Source: Sabethes cyaneus (taxonomy: Eukaryota > Arthropoda > Insecta > Diptera > Culicidae). From it: 64,000 nucleotides of DNA. The notes under the pieces are model-generated. The model ran no database searches. It was given only the letters and a program-made list of their open reading frames with translations, and had not been told where the DNA came from. Below, one piece after another: positions 1 to 10,706 of the stretch. The first letter of the stretch is position 1. The number at the start of each line of letters is the position of its first letter. The stretch is from assembly GCF_943734655.1 (NCBI RefSeq), contig NC_071355.1, forward strand, positions 69,135,449-69,199,448. Reading direction: 5' to 3'. The translations under genes were made by a program, and so were the position numbers.

Positions 1-376
1 GATTAGTTCTCGAGTTATGAGGAAATTTGTATGGAAGCCCGCCCTTTTAAAGAGGAGAGGAGTTATAATTCCCCTTATAATGAGGGGAGGGGTCTCAATT
101 TACCATAGAATAAATTCTTGTCACCGAAAACACCCGCATGCCAAATTTTTTTCTATTTGCTTGATTAGTTGTCGAGTTATGCAGAAATTTGTGTTTCATT
201 TGTATGGGAGCCCCCCCTCTTAGTGGGGGAGGGGTTTCTAACCATCACTAAAACCTTTCCTGGCCCCAAAAAACCTCTACATGCATATTTTCATGCCGAT
301 TGGTTCAGTAGTTTTCGATTCTATAAGGAACATACGGGCAGACAGACAGACAGAAATCCTTCTTTATAGGTACAGA
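1..376 (-). mobile_element. Helitron-like element, 5' portion, minus strand
   Basis: Read on the minus strand, this begins at 376 with TCTGTACCTATAAAG, followed by a short TCTG run (GACA run at about 341-355 on plus) and the phrase about two-thirds of the way to the G/C-rich blocks that also opens the copies at 38365, 38541 and 39167. It then runs into the same 150-bp-type units (CTCGAGTTAT, GAGGGGAGGGG blocks). The element is cut by the left edge of the window. The base before its 5' T is A, fitting Helitron insertion between A and T. The related uninterrupted sequence at 10136 shows that 377 onward is the host sequence. Confidence 0.8.
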
Positions 377-556
377 TAGCAGATCGATAAATTGAATTAC
401 AAGTTTTAGGAAATTATAACAGCACTGGAAGCACTGATTACGTGGCGAAAGCGTGCTCTGCCAATACAGATGCATTTTTAAGGCGCAAAACAATACATGC
501 TTCGAATGGTAGCCATTTACCCAGCCATCTTTGAGCCACTTTCGGTTTCCCCTTAA
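377..556. mobile_element. TTAA (piggyBac-like) element, one end only
   Basis: 180 bases that repeat at 10136-10315 with only a few differences. The right end is the terminal inverted repeat of the element at 9535-10311 (on minus: GGGGAAACCGAAAGTGGCTC) followed by TTAA at 553-556. The left part is missing because a Helitron starts exactly at 376/377. It is non-autonomous and no protein is visible. Confidence 0.75.
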
Positions 557-2502
557 GACCAAAATGCACGTCAATATTCGGTAAATATTATTCTATCAAC
601 TGATATAAAAATCTTTTCTCGAATAAATATAGTTTCAACGTAATTCCTGAATATTGTTCACGCTTCCGCTTAATGGGCTGAAAATACCCTCCCGTACCCT
701 ACTTTTTACGCTGGCCCGATAATTAATTGCAATGAAAACTGTTTTCTCACAGATTTTCCATCTACCTTAAGAGAAAACGTATACATACAATGTTTGCATC
801 AGCTATAGATTTTCTCAAGACGATAATCCGTAAATCTGTGTTAAAACACTTTGCTAAACAGTTTTGGGTACATTCCTGGACATGATATATTGTTTTCGTT
901 TAATTTTGGAAAGAATCGCTGGCGTGCATCTAAACGTGCGGCAAACCCCGATCTGTAAGCCGGCCTCGGTAAGAACCTGCCAGCTCCGAACCGAAGAAAC
1001 TATCACTTTCAATTTATCTCCGATGGCTGGCGAGGTGGCCTTGCGTCACGTGACACCTGCTGCTTATCCTACCTATATGCATAGTATACGTATACATATT
1101 TACCAGGACCAGCAGTGAGCGAGGTGACTGAGACTACAAATCAGATCGGCAAGATAGCGGTAGTTGGAGTGCGTTGGCGAACAGTTAAAACAAAAAAAAT
1201 TAAGCCGAATCAATTGAGGAATAGGGGGTTCTCTTGTGTGACACACCGCACCGCCATGTCAGTCAGGATTCCGAACGTGCGTAAATTTATCACCTCTGGC
1301 TGCGGTGACTGGCAATGGGGTACAGTACTTTCTCTGCTAGTACTGGTAAATATTATTTTCTATTTAGATAATTTTAAAAAAGGAAGGCGTTGAACGACAG
1401 AAAATGTGAGCCACCAATGCTAATTCTATATTTAACTCTGAAATCTATTTTTATTTTCTTGATATTTATTTTTTTACTATGTACTTAATCTATTCATTTT
1501 CAAACGAGATAAAAATGCAGGAATATACTCTTGCTGAGCCAAGACCAAAACGGACCAAAACCTCCCTCTGTTTTCATAAATAAACATGACGTTTGGTGAA
1601 TAATCCCAAAATGCTATTTCTAAAATGGCTTTTAAGTTCCTGCAATATTTTTTGCATGTTATCAACCACACACTACACATTTTCACTCGTTATTTAACTG
1701 ATTTCAATTAATTTTCCGAGTTTTAAATTTAATGGTAAAAATTAAATTTTCTACAATATTAGAAGAATCATACAAACTTAGTCGTTCTTAGATGGTCAGC
1801 ATTTTCATGTTAAGCAAATGTAAATGTAAAAGTATTAGAAAACACTTTTTTCTGGTTGTATTTTAATTACAAACCACTTTCATTTCAAAACAAAAATATT
1901 CTGATATTGATACTAGAATTTGAGTACAACGAGTATGCATTAAACGAATCTCTACTGTATTGCTAGGAAACACTGTAAAGGATTTTCATCAGCACTTTGT
2001 AGTTTTCATGTGTTTTTTTTTTTTCAAAAAAACCGCTTGTAACTTATACCAGAGAGCACAGCTTCGGTGTGGGCTGCCAAAGATCCATCCACCAGATGGA
2101 TAAGATTGTAATCTTTTGGTTTTTGCCGAATGGCGCATTTTAATACGTACATGTCACTCATCATCGGTGGAAAGTAGCCGAGTAAATCGTGTGGAAGCTC
2201 AATCCTGGACTGAGTACTGCTGTAGGGTTTCTGAGTTTCTGCGCTTCGATCGTCTCGTTGTTGTAGGTAACGTCAACTCAATTTCCCGGCATTCAGACAA
2301 CCTTTAATTGCTGCCAGGTGAAACAAGAGTGTTTTAAGGCTCTTTTCAATTAACGCAGCGGCATTAAGCCAACCGACATGCAGTTTGACATTCAATCGGG
2401 ACTTAACTTGACGGGTAGTGTAAGGTACTGGCAGAGATATCATAATCTACAAACTCACATAACTAAAGGGTAACAACATTGTTGTCGATTGCATGTAAAT
2501 GA
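557..2502. other. No recognisable gene
   Basis: About 1.9 kb of mostly A/T-rich sequence with only short open frames in all phases and no family I recognise. A more G/C-rich patch at about 910-1340 holds a palindromic CACGTG E-box (GTCACGTGAC near 1047-1056). It could be promoter or leader sequence, but nothing adjacent supports a gene. Confidence 0.5.
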
Positions 2503-2698
2503 CTAGATTGTGACGTAAGCTGCAAAATTGCTGATGCCGCACATGTTTTTGCCCCGAGCCAACTTCATGTAGCCTCCCTCGCCCCAGCTTCCCCACCAGT
2601 TTTTCAGTATCCAGTAGGTCGGCGCATATCCTACCAGCAGCATGGCGTGATTTATTTTTGTATTGTCGCAGGATACGGCGTCATCGTAAATGCCGCTC
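2503..2698 (-). CDS. Last exon of cathepsin-like gene
   Basis: Acceptor TTTTTCCTAG precedes base 2698. With two bases carried over from the upstream exon the frame reads K-SGIYDDAVSC, then the His motif NHAMLLVGY, the Asn motif KNWWGSWGEGGY and RGKNMCGISNFAAYVTI before the stop. This matches the C-terminal third of C1A peptidases. The usual KNSWG serine is replaced (KNWWG), but the Asn is kept. Confidence 0.75.
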
Positions 2699-2778
2699 CT
2701 AGGAAAAAAATACACATAAATAGTTACGTTACTAGGTACTTGGGCATTTTAACAAAAGGTAGAAAAAGTTCTACTCAC

Positions 2779-2936
2779 TTGTACAATTGAAACGATTTCG
2801 GTGAGGCATTCAAGCTTACGGCAATGGGACCTATTCTCCAAAGGGTGAACGCCAGTGCAGCTTCGTTTTTCGGCATAATGGCCCATTCGCTGATGTTGGT
2901 AATAGCGAAATTTCTGTTGAAGTTGCATTTGCCTTG
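2779..2936 (-). CDS. Penultimate exon of cathepsin-like gene
   Basis: 158 bases bounded by TTTTCAG before 2936 and GTGAGT after 2779. It reads QGKCNFNRNF, then ISEWAIMPKNEAAL, RIGPIAVSLNASPKSFQLY. The GPIAVSLNA segment is the conserved strand before the active-site His exon in C1A peptidases. It joins in phase with 2698-2503. Confidence 0.7.
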
Positions 2937-3888
2937 CTGAAAATGAAGAACAGAAATGCCATTTACATTAATGTGAAAGCTTAAATAAAGTTGCATGAAA
3001 TATGTGAAGGATAATATTCGTCGAAATTGCCATTCCAGAGTCCGCAGATGGTAAAACCCCTGTCAGAATGAGAATAAGAACGAAAAATTTTATTATTCTT
3101 GGTAAAGGCTGATTGTCAGCATTAAATTAGGCTTCATGATGTGCACAATAATTCACTGGTTACATATCACACATATTTTCCACGTCAAACTACAGAATAC
3201 TTCAAACTTCCGGCAGAAAGGCTACGGGCCCGATTTCTCCAATCAGCGTCCTTTCAGCTACCTGCAATGACCAACCGAATTTAAATGAAAGAGATTTGAT
3301 TACGGCCGCGCTGCGGTGCTTTCGGCAAAAATGCAAGCATTAGCACTGGCGATAAATTGTTGATATCGCGCAAAATAAATAACCGCTTCTGATGGGCAAG
3401 CAAGCTTTCGCTGTCATGTTTTATGACGAGCTCGGATTGGCCTGAAAATGCAGCCAGCGACAAAAAGGTCATGTTTCAGTGGTGTTGTGGAATTCATCGC
3501 CGGCGGCTTACGTCCAATTTGGGATGAATGGCCCGCAGATATCTTTTTACAGGTCAGAATCGGATGCAAGCACAATAGCCATTGCACCGCCAAAACCAAC
3601 ACAAAAATATTTAAAACATGAAACATTTTTGTTATTATGAGAATTCTTATTTGTAGAGGGATGTCACATATAATTCTGTGTTTTTTGTTGGAAAAATCTG
3701 ATCATCTGTGCAGCGAGGAAAAATATCTCTGCAAAAATCTGTCCAATGCAAAACAATACGAGTGAAAGAGACGGAGAGCCATTTTGTAGGCTATGTCCGT
3801 CTCTTTCACTCTCATGTAAAAGCTAAAAAATCTAGACTAATCTCAAGTTTTTAGTCTTAACCTTGAAATGCGGTCATACATATATATT

Positions 3889-4168
3889 AATATTTTTTAA
3901 AACGATGGTTTTTCAATTGATGAAGGGACGGTAGGGGAAAGAAATGAAAATTTTTGATGAAGGAGGGGAAGAGCGGAAAGGAGGGGGGGATATTGGTAGC
4001 TACGCTTGACAAGTAGTCATTTTGACTCCTACCTTTTGTCCAATGCTGGAAGGTGCATGAGTCGAACCAAGCTATAATCTGAGATTATAACCGGATTCGA
4101 ACCCACAACACCCGCCAGGGCATGTGATTCGCTGGTACTTGTACCTTTGAACCATAGAGGCGCTGGAC
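3889..4168 (-). mobile_element. tRNA-derived SINE, Feilai-like
   Basis: On the minus strand a tRNA-like head carries an A-box-like TGGTTCAAAGG (4154-4144) and a good B box GGTTCGAATCC (4103-4093), the normal spacing for an internal RNA polymerase III promoter. The body ends in a C/T-rich stretch and a tail reading CTACCGTCCCTTCATCAATTG then TTTTAAAAAATATT. This layout and wording resemble Feilai SINEs of Aedes. The family name is from memory and not verified by alignment. Confidence 0.65.
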
Positions 4169-4305
4169 AAAAGAAGACTGCAAAATCCACTTATCAAAAT
4201 AGCGACGCGTTTGGTTGGATTATCGACACATATTGTGCCTCTTCCTACATCTATTACAGATTACCACCGAGCGAGAAGTTTAAATCTAACTTTTCTAAAT
4301 CTAAT

Positions 4306-4361
4306 TTCTTTTCCCTACCGTCCCTTCATCAATTGTAAAACCATCGTTTCAAAAAATATTA
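4306..4361 (+). mobile_element. SINE 3' tail, opposite orientation
   Basis: The last about 55 bases of the SINE body and tail (CCCTACCGTCCCTTCATCAA) occur here on plus, inverted with respect to 3889-3945. A second, 5'-truncated SINE therefore lies next to the first, or the two tails form a foldback unit of about 470 bases. Confidence 0.6.
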
Positions 4362-5113
4362 CTAAAAAATCTGTTTAATCTGTGTAATTGGCGAAAATCT
4401 GTATTCTATGCATACAGATTCTGTACAAGCGATTTCTTTCAAATATCTGTTAAACACAGAATAAACTGTGCATGTGGCAACCCTGATCGGAATGAGGACA
4501 TCATTCGATTGACCGTACGAGATCGGAGGCCACCAAACTGGATCATATTGCGGGAAGAGCCCTTCCACGATGACTTTTGGGGGCAGGTTTCCTGCAGAGC
4601 GGACGCACCCGTCATCTTTTTCGTCACTACCTGGTATGCACCACCCCAGGGGTTTGAATGCGCATCGCGGCATAGCTTCTGAAAACAGGATTTCTTGTTA
4701 CGCCTAACCTCCTTGTTGAGCGCCAACCTGACTGCTCTAAATTCGACCCCCCGAGCTTCAGCATCTGCATCGGTCCGGGCCCTCTGCGCTAGCCTTCTCG
4801 CTCTGTGGCACTTGGAGCGGAGCTGGGCAATGGTATCACTCCACCAGTATACCGAGCGACGACCATTCGTTGGCTGCCCCATCCTAGGCATAGTGGTATC
4901 ACATGCCTGTATTAGGACGTTTGTCAGCTCACGGGCACTCAGGCTCGAGCGGTTGCTCTCTGCGCTGAGTGCATCAACGAACAGGTCTTTATCGAAGGCC
5001 TTCACTTTCCACCTCCTCCCAGTCGACTTCAACCCGCGTGACCGTGGCATCCGTCGTTCAATCGTGTACCGTATAGCTTGGTGGTCGCTATGCGTGTATT
5101 CATCGGACACCCT

Positions 5114-5617
5114 CTAACCCATGTTGGCTAGCAGCGTTGGGCTGCAGAAGGTGATATCGATGATCGATTGTTGTACCCCCTTACGACAGGTACTGACGTA
5201 TCCCACGATTTCCAGACTTACGTCCAGCTTGGACAGAGCTTCCAGTAAGCTTTGTCCCCTAGGGGTAGTGCACCTACTACCCCATTCGACAGCCCAGGCA
5301 TTGAAGTCTCCTCCAATGACAACCGGCTTACGGCCCGCGAGCTCGTCGGTAAGCACGTCTAACATCCGATCGAACTGCTCCGGCGACCACCCAGGTGGAC
5401 CGTAGCAGCTACAGATGTAGACGCCACCGATCACAGCAATCACGTTGACCGAGATCACCTCCTGGATGGGATATCTACCCATGACAGCAATCGCTGCCAT
5501 CCGACCCTTATCGGTTACCCAGATAGCACCGTCTCGAGGGACCCGGTAGGGATCCGCGATTATGGCAATATCACACCCTGTCTCCTTAACGATCCCGTCT
5601 CGGCTGCCGTTTGCCAA
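5114..5617 (-). pseudogene. R1-type ORF2 endonuclease domain
   Basis: Longest intact stretch of the retrotransposon ORF2, 167 residues. It contains GGDFNAWAVEWGSRCTTPRG (the catalytic DFNA block of APE endonucleases), YGPPGWSPEQFD and the downstream STCRKG. The reading frame continues in a neighbouring phase at 5110-4439 (SDHQAI block, then RRWKVKAFDKDLF, a linker seen in R1-clade ORF2). Confidence 0.85.
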
Positions 5618-5672
5618 AGCAACTCCTGTGCCGTATCACAGTGGTTTAGGTTAATCTGCATCACCTGCACCA

Positions 5673-5879
5673 TCATCGTTGCAAAGCCCTCGTATAAGCG
5701 GCACACAGTGAACCATCTGTGATGTGCTTATTTCCCGCTTGAGCTGTGCAGAGCACGCACCTGGGGGTTTTACTACAACCCCTGACGAAGTGACCATCTT
5801 CGCCGCACCGCCTGCACAGCTTAGACCGATCGGGGGCCTTACACTTGCCGAAGCTCATACACCTGAAACAGCGTTCCAT
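5673..5879 (-). pseudogene. Retrotransposon gag zinc-knuckle segment
   Basis: C-terminal 68 residues of ORF1, with CFRCMSFGKC, CRRCGEDGHFVRGC and CVLC groups, the multiple-knuckle arrangement of R1/Jockey-like gag proteins. It ends just upstream of the ORF2 start, as expected for a two-ORF element. In the first knuckle a Lys stands where a His is usual (FGKC), which may impair zinc binding. Confidence 0.8.
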
Positions 5880-5919
5880 ACGCTATTTGGACGCAAGTGT
5901 ACAGACTGACCAGCCTACC

Positions 5920-6724
5920 TTAATTTCGCCAGACACGCAACCGGATGTCTGCGGGTGCCACATCAACATTAAGCTGATCCCGCAGAGCATCCTTCAGGTC
6001 AACTGCCGTGGTAATCTCATCGAGGTTTTTACGCTCGACTAGAAGACGCTGCGACAGCGCCTTGACCTGGCCCGCTTCGCCCAGGGACTGCTCAACCAGC
6101 TCCCTATCGTTCGAGCTCAGGACCGTTGGGTCCTTTTTGAGCTCGGAGAGCATATCCCCGGCCTGGATTCGGCGGGTCTTCACCACGTTCACCAGCTTGG
6201 GGTCCGCCCTAACCTTGCGAAGTAGGTCAGCGTACGACAGTTTACCTGTCTGCTTCACTACTAAGGCGTCGCCCTTATGGACCCGCCTTGGCTTTGCAGC
6301 CGCAGCCTCGCTCGGTTTCGGCTCAGGCGGTTTACGCCTAACCACCCCAGTCCCCAGTCCCGGCAGCATCATCCGGGTCCGCCTCCGCGTGTTCGCTGGT
6401 AGAGGCGCGATCCGAAGTCCACTGGCTCTTGGCCACCAGCGTTAGTCCATGGTCAGGTATAGCAGCTTTGTGCTTAGCAAGCGACGTACGCGCATGACTA
6501 GGCATGGCCACAGCCTTAGCGGCTATTGCCTGAGCTTCGGCGATCTCGCATCGCTGCAAAAGCTCCCTCTTCACCTCGGCAGCTATGACGATAGAGCGGA
6601 GGCTCACCGCTAGCTTTTTAATGTCGCGATGTACATTAGACCGTGAGTTGATGAACGAGTACAACACATCCATCAACCTTTTAGCTTCCTCCAGCAAGCC
6701 AACTCCCGCCTCCAGGAGGTGCAC
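5920..6724 (-). pseudogene. Retrotransposon gag N-terminal and middle region
   Basis: Two overlapping frames (6724-6338 and 6372-5920) together give a 5' acidic/coiled segment (EVKRELLQRCEIAEAQA) and the core KLSYADLLRKVRADPKLVNV / LVERKNLDEITTAVDLKDAL. The frame change near 6350 shows the copy is dead. Upstream to about 7052 there is further basic, Pro-rich sequence in broken frames. Confidence 0.7.
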
Positions 6725-7052
6725 CTCGTCCTTGACTTTTTTCTACCGCTGTCGCCTGTCTTCTTGGCCGAGCTAACAGCGGTAGCCACCGGCGTTCTAA
6801 CTGGGGTGTTCGGCTTTGGTGAAATCAACTTTTTCTGCGGTATTGCCCCCGTTTTTGGGGGGCTTGCCTGTTTGGGCTATGCCCCCGATTCCGGCGGACT
6901 TCCCTTCTTGGGTTGCGCCCCCAATAACGAGAAACTACCTGTCTTGGTTGGCGGCGAGTGTGTAAATTTGCAGCTCTTGGCGAAGATATCCTCTTTGCCT
7001 CCAGTAGCACTCGCGTTCGAATTCCCGGTCTCAGTATTGAAATACATAACAA

Positions 7053-8238
7053 ATGAGCAACTTTATGTTATTAATACGTTGGATTCAGGTTATCCAATAC
7101 TTATACTGGCTGTCACAAATATATTAGTCTATATCTAGTAACATGAAACTTCATCGCAACACCGTGTTATTATGATGTCATTGGTAAACTATAATGTCAC
7201 ATGATGTTGCATCATGTTGATTCAGGAATATTTTTAAATTAAATGTAACCAAATAAAAACAATAAATGTAAAATCCCATTCCGCCATATTTTATATATTT
7301 TGTATAAAAAAATGTTATCAACGAAGAAACATTTGTTTTTTAACAATAATTACATGAAAATATGAAGATCGTATTGCATTTACTAAAATATCAAATAATT
7401 ACAGTATCTAGTTTGATTTTACAACGCATTTTTCCATCGTTAACGATTTGGCTGGTTTAATACTTTAAATTTGAAAATTAATAAATAAACAAATTTCACA
7501 GGGCGCATGAAATAATACGAAGCAAAATTATATAGCATGAAGAATAGCTTATGATAGATCCAAAAACAACAAAAACTAAAGTTTAGTTTCGCATTAAGGA
7601 TATTAATGTAAATACCTTTTGTTTTGGAGATCAGAGAACAAATTTGTTTTCCGCTAAACATAATTCGCGATTACGAAGTTGCTCATAATTGTTTGGTTTT
7701 TATCCGAGAAAAGACAGAAAGAAGTATTTTTGTTATTGTTTTCACGCAAGTTTTGACAACGCGATTTAGGATTTCGTGTGAGTGCGAACAGGCTTAAAAT
7801 CTCTTAGTATCGTAGTCGCGAATAGCTGCTTGTGTTTCGATAACGTGGATTGATGTTTCATAAAACATCTGTGTAACAATTGATTGCACATAGGCTCCAC
7901 CTCTTGCGCATTTTCAGTCACATAACAGTTCAATAAAGGTAACGGATGCGAATTTCTACCATATTTGAATGTTTCAATAATAGTTGCGTAACCCTTTAAT
8001 GAAGGGCCTTGATGCAACAAATGGTGCTGATTTGGAAGTGTATCGCGGGGAAGCATCAGTAGAGGACCTCGTAGCCGGTTTCTTGAGAAAATGTTAGTTG
8101 GACAACTACGGATGAGAAGCAGGAATATTCTTTCGCTTATCGGTTCCCGCTTCATTAGGGCCGCATGTGTCCCTGGACTCATTAGGAATCCAACTCCTCG
8201 TTCTCGAGTAGCATTTTTACCTTGCACGCCAGAGTAGA
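7053..8238. other. No recognisable gene; holds part of a dispersed repeat
   Basis: A/T-rich sequence. Bases about 7690-7850 match 51575-51740 in inverted orientation (shared words include CAAAACTTGCGTGAAAACAA and CTGTTCGCACT), so a dispersed repeat lies here. No protein or RNA family is recognised. Confidence 0.5.
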
Positions 8239-8257
8239 TTAACCTTCCTAATGCATT

Positions 8258-9534
8258 AGAAAAAAGTTACATATTATGCATTAAGGGTCGAAAACGACCC
8301 AAGTTTTGAAATTGCTCTCATTCATCCATTTTCAATCCGAATTTCATTTTCTTTACCTCGTTTGAAAGCTATGGCCAAAAACTAGCACCCAAGGTATGTT
8401 GGGGAATATTTGTTGACTGATGGCCACTTCTACGTCGGTTCCGGAACACCCACTACCAGGTCCCGGGGAACATTTTTATATTTTGAGATAATTCATTTTG
8501 CGGCACATCAAATCACATTGGCTTGATAAAATAAGACTAGTGGAAGTACAATGGGGACATTTTGGACCCAAGCGGCCATTTCCTCATTGGTTCTGGAACA
8601 TCCGGTACCCGGTTTTTGAGGACAATTTTAAATTTTAGGATGATTTCTATTGCGACACGTCAAATTACATCAGCTTGATAACGTAAGACTATTGAAAGTA
8701 TAATAAAGACATTTTGAAGGCAAATGGCTACATCAGCATTGGTCCCGGAACATTCGGTACCCGGGTTTTGGGGCCATTTTTGTATTTTAGGATAACCCAT
8801 CTTGCGACACATCAAATCACATCGGCTTGATTAAATAAGACTGATGAAAATAAAATATGCATGGTGAATTATCTCAAAAGCCAAAAATGTCCCCCGAAAC
8901 TGGTACCGGATGACCCAGTACCGATGGTAAAGTGGCCATTTGGCTTCTAAATGACATTGTTTTACTTCCATCAGTCTTATTTTATCAAGCCGATGTGATT
9001 TGATATGTCGCATTATGAGTTATCCCAAAGTACAAAAATGTCCCCAAAAACCGGGTACCGGATGCTCCAGGACCGATGCTGATGTGGCCATTTGCCTTCA
9101 ACATGTGTTTATTATACTTTCAATAGTCTTATGTTATCAATGAGATGAAATTTGACGTGCCGCAATAGAAATCATCCTAAAATTCAAAAATGGCCTCAAA
9201 AACCAGGTACCGGATGTTCCGTAACCGATGGGGAAGTGGCCATTCGGGTCCAAAATGTCCCCATTCTACTTCCACTAGTCTTATTTTATCAAGCCAATGT
9301 GATTTGATGTGCCGCAAAATGAATTATCTCAAAATATAAAAATGTTCCCCGGGACCTGGTAGTGGGTGTTCCGGAACCGACGCAGAAGTGGCCATCAGTC
9401 AACAAATATTCCCCAACATACCTTGGGTGCTAGTTTTTGGCCATATCTTTCAAACGAGGTAAAGAAAACGAAATTCGGATTGAAAATGGATGAATGAGAG
9501 CAATTTCAAAACTTGGGTCGTTTTCCACCCTTAA
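8258..9534. repeat. Long inverted repeat made of about 150-bp tandem units
   Basis: Left arm 8258-8853 and right arm 8958-9534 are near reverse complements around a spacer of about 100 bases. Unit phrases recur in the left arm near 8446, 8594 and 8747, a period of about 150. If transcribed it would form a hairpin of about 570 bp. Confidence 0.85.
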
Positions 9535-10311
9535 GGCGGAACCCAAAGTGGCTCACGTTATTGTGTTAGTGCGACAAACACTGTACTGTACATCTCATGT
9601 GTTCGTTAAAAACCTAAACGTTTATTTGAATATTGCATTAGTATTGGTAAAATATGTCAAATAGCGGAGCTTGCAAACATAAACAGCTGATTCGCAGCCA
9701 ACCGCACTGACTACAAACATCTCGAAAAAGGGTTTGTTTTCTTTATCAAGGCATTCCGATTCAATCAAAATTAACAGCAGCAACTGAATAATGCGCAGGA
9801 TTACTTGGATGTTCAATTAATCCGCTTGCATCGGATTGCGTTTTTGATTCCTGCCTTTGCGTTTTGTTTGTTTGTCACACGTTTTGTCACTGTAAGCTAA
9901 TCGATGCGGCGAAAGTTGAAAGCTCTTTAAAAGCTCATTGATGTGACGAAAGTTTGATACTGTGTTGCTGCTTTTTCGGAAATCGCTAGTTCAACGAAAT
10001 ATGTGCGTAACCAAATATCTATTAACTAATTCCAAATTATACATTGGTCGCTTTTATGAACACGTAATGATCGATATGTTCAGTTAAATTTATTTTCCAT
10101 TAGCAATTATGTTTTGCTGAGCATTTATTGATACATAGCAGATCGATAAATTGAATTACAAGTTTTAGGAAATTATAACAGCGCTGGAAGCACTGATTAC
10201 GTGGCGAAAGCGTGTTTTGCCAATACAGATGCATTTTTAAGGCGCAAAACAATACATGCTTCGAATGGTAGCCATTTATCCAGCCATCTTTGAGCCACTT
10301 TCGGTTTCCCC
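9535..10311. mobile_element. TTAA (piggyBac-like) non-autonomous element, 777 bp, nested
   Basis: Starts GGCGGAACCCAAAGTGGCTC and ends, on minus, GGGGAAACCGAAAGTGGCTC. It is flanked by TTAA at 9531-9534 and 10312-10315. The target is the TTAA in the outer foldback arm: the left copy at 8257-8285 keeps the uninterrupted form. The right 180 bases recur at 377-556. Confidence 0.85.
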
Positions 10312-10706
10312 TTAATGCATAATACGTAACTTTTTTTGCTGTGGCTCTTCTAGATGTTGCTGAAAGCTGAAACTCCCCCACAATGCTAATTTTCCAAAGT
10401 TAGGAAAAGTCAGAAAATTTCAAGTCTCTAGCTCGTACCGTTACTGAGTATCAAGCTTTGTAAGTATGCCGATGGGTCGAAAACGACCCCAATGCACTAG
10501 GAAGGTTAAACAAGACTTGCTTGGGTGATGTCTTGTGTTCGCCAGTACCCGGCCAGCGGACTTCCCTTCTTTAAATCAAACCCTTTATTTTAATTAATTA
10601 ATTGATTTAATTATTCACTAAAAATAAAACGAACAGTTTCGTTTTTTCCAAATTTGCTCAGTATCACGTGGTATCACCCAGTGTTTTATCTTCACTTTCT
10701 ATGAGG

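Larger units (their letters stand above)
2503..3626 (-). pseudogene. Papain/cathepsin-like cysteine protease, degenerate or non-catalytic
   Basis: Minus strand. Proposed exon 1 (3626-3512) starts MFHVLNIFVLVLAVQWLLCL, a clear signal peptide, and ends at a GTAAGC donor. A 70-base intron follows, with TTTTCAG before 3441. Exon pieces then run on with SELVIKHDSESLLAHQKR, weakly like an inhibitor prodomain. The C-terminal exons are clear: 2936-2779 (GPIAVSLNA) and 2698-2503. They join in phase (LYK/SGIYDD) and contain the catalytic-His block NHAMLLVGY, the Asn block KNWWGSWGEGGY, and RGKNMCGI, ending at a stop. The usual QGxCGSCW block holding the nucleophile is not found between 2940 and 3640, and the middle has stops in the expected frames. 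It is probably a secreted C1A family relic. A non-enzymatic homologue is the alternative. Confidence 0.6.
4476..7052 (-). pseudogene. R1-clade non-LTR retrotransposon, 5' part, frameshifted
   Basis: Minus strand. The ORF1 (gag) remains run from about 6724 to 5673 in two frames, with a basic linker and the KLSYADLLRKVRADPKL region typical of R1-type gag proteins. They end in CCHC zinc knuckles (CFRCMSFGKCKA, CRRCGEDGHFVRGC, CVLC). ORF2 starts MQINLNHCDTAQELLWQ near 5660, shifts frame near 5590, and gives an APE endonuclease (CDIAIIADPYR, VVIGGDFNAWAVEWGSR, SIIDITF, YTHSDHQAI). After another frameshift near 4584 it stops at about 4476, before any reverse transcriptase. It cannot be autonomous. 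The 3' half is missing, the reverse of the usual 5' truncation. Confidence 0.85.
8239..10509. mobile_element. TTAA (piggyBac-like) foldback element with nested insertion
   Basis: TTAA at 8239-8242 and 10506-10509 flank inverted ends CCTTCCTAATGCATT and, on minus, CCTTCCTAGTGCATT. Each end carries a GGGTCGAAAACGACCC palindrome (8285-8300, 10474-10489). Inside, 8258-8853 folds back on 8958-9534. Each arm is built of about three 150-base units repeating GGAACATCCGGTACCCGG and CATCAAATCACATCGGCTTG. The right arm is interrupted by a second TTAA element (9535-10311), after which it resumes (10312-10340 matches 8257-8285 inverted). No transposase is visible, so it is non-autonomous. Confidence 0.85.

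Noticed and set aside
864..1393. Two consecutive plus-strand open frames near a G/C-rich patch with a CACGTG box
   Set aside because: No homology recognised, no splice sites joining them, and no conserved start context.
4085..4165. Possible tRNA gene (A and B boxes on minus)
   Set aside because: The stems do not form a full cloverleaf and the sequence continues into a SINE body and tail, so it is a SINE promoter rather than a tRNA gene.
4695..5117. 140-codon plus-strand open frame
   Set aside because: Antisense shadow of the R1-type endonuclease region; same for the plus frames at 6008-6445 and 6719-7138.
8285..10489. 150-base repeats considered as a CRISPR array or satellite
   Set aside because: The units are adjacent without unique spacers, form a foldback between TTAA-flanked ends, and the genome is eukaryotic.
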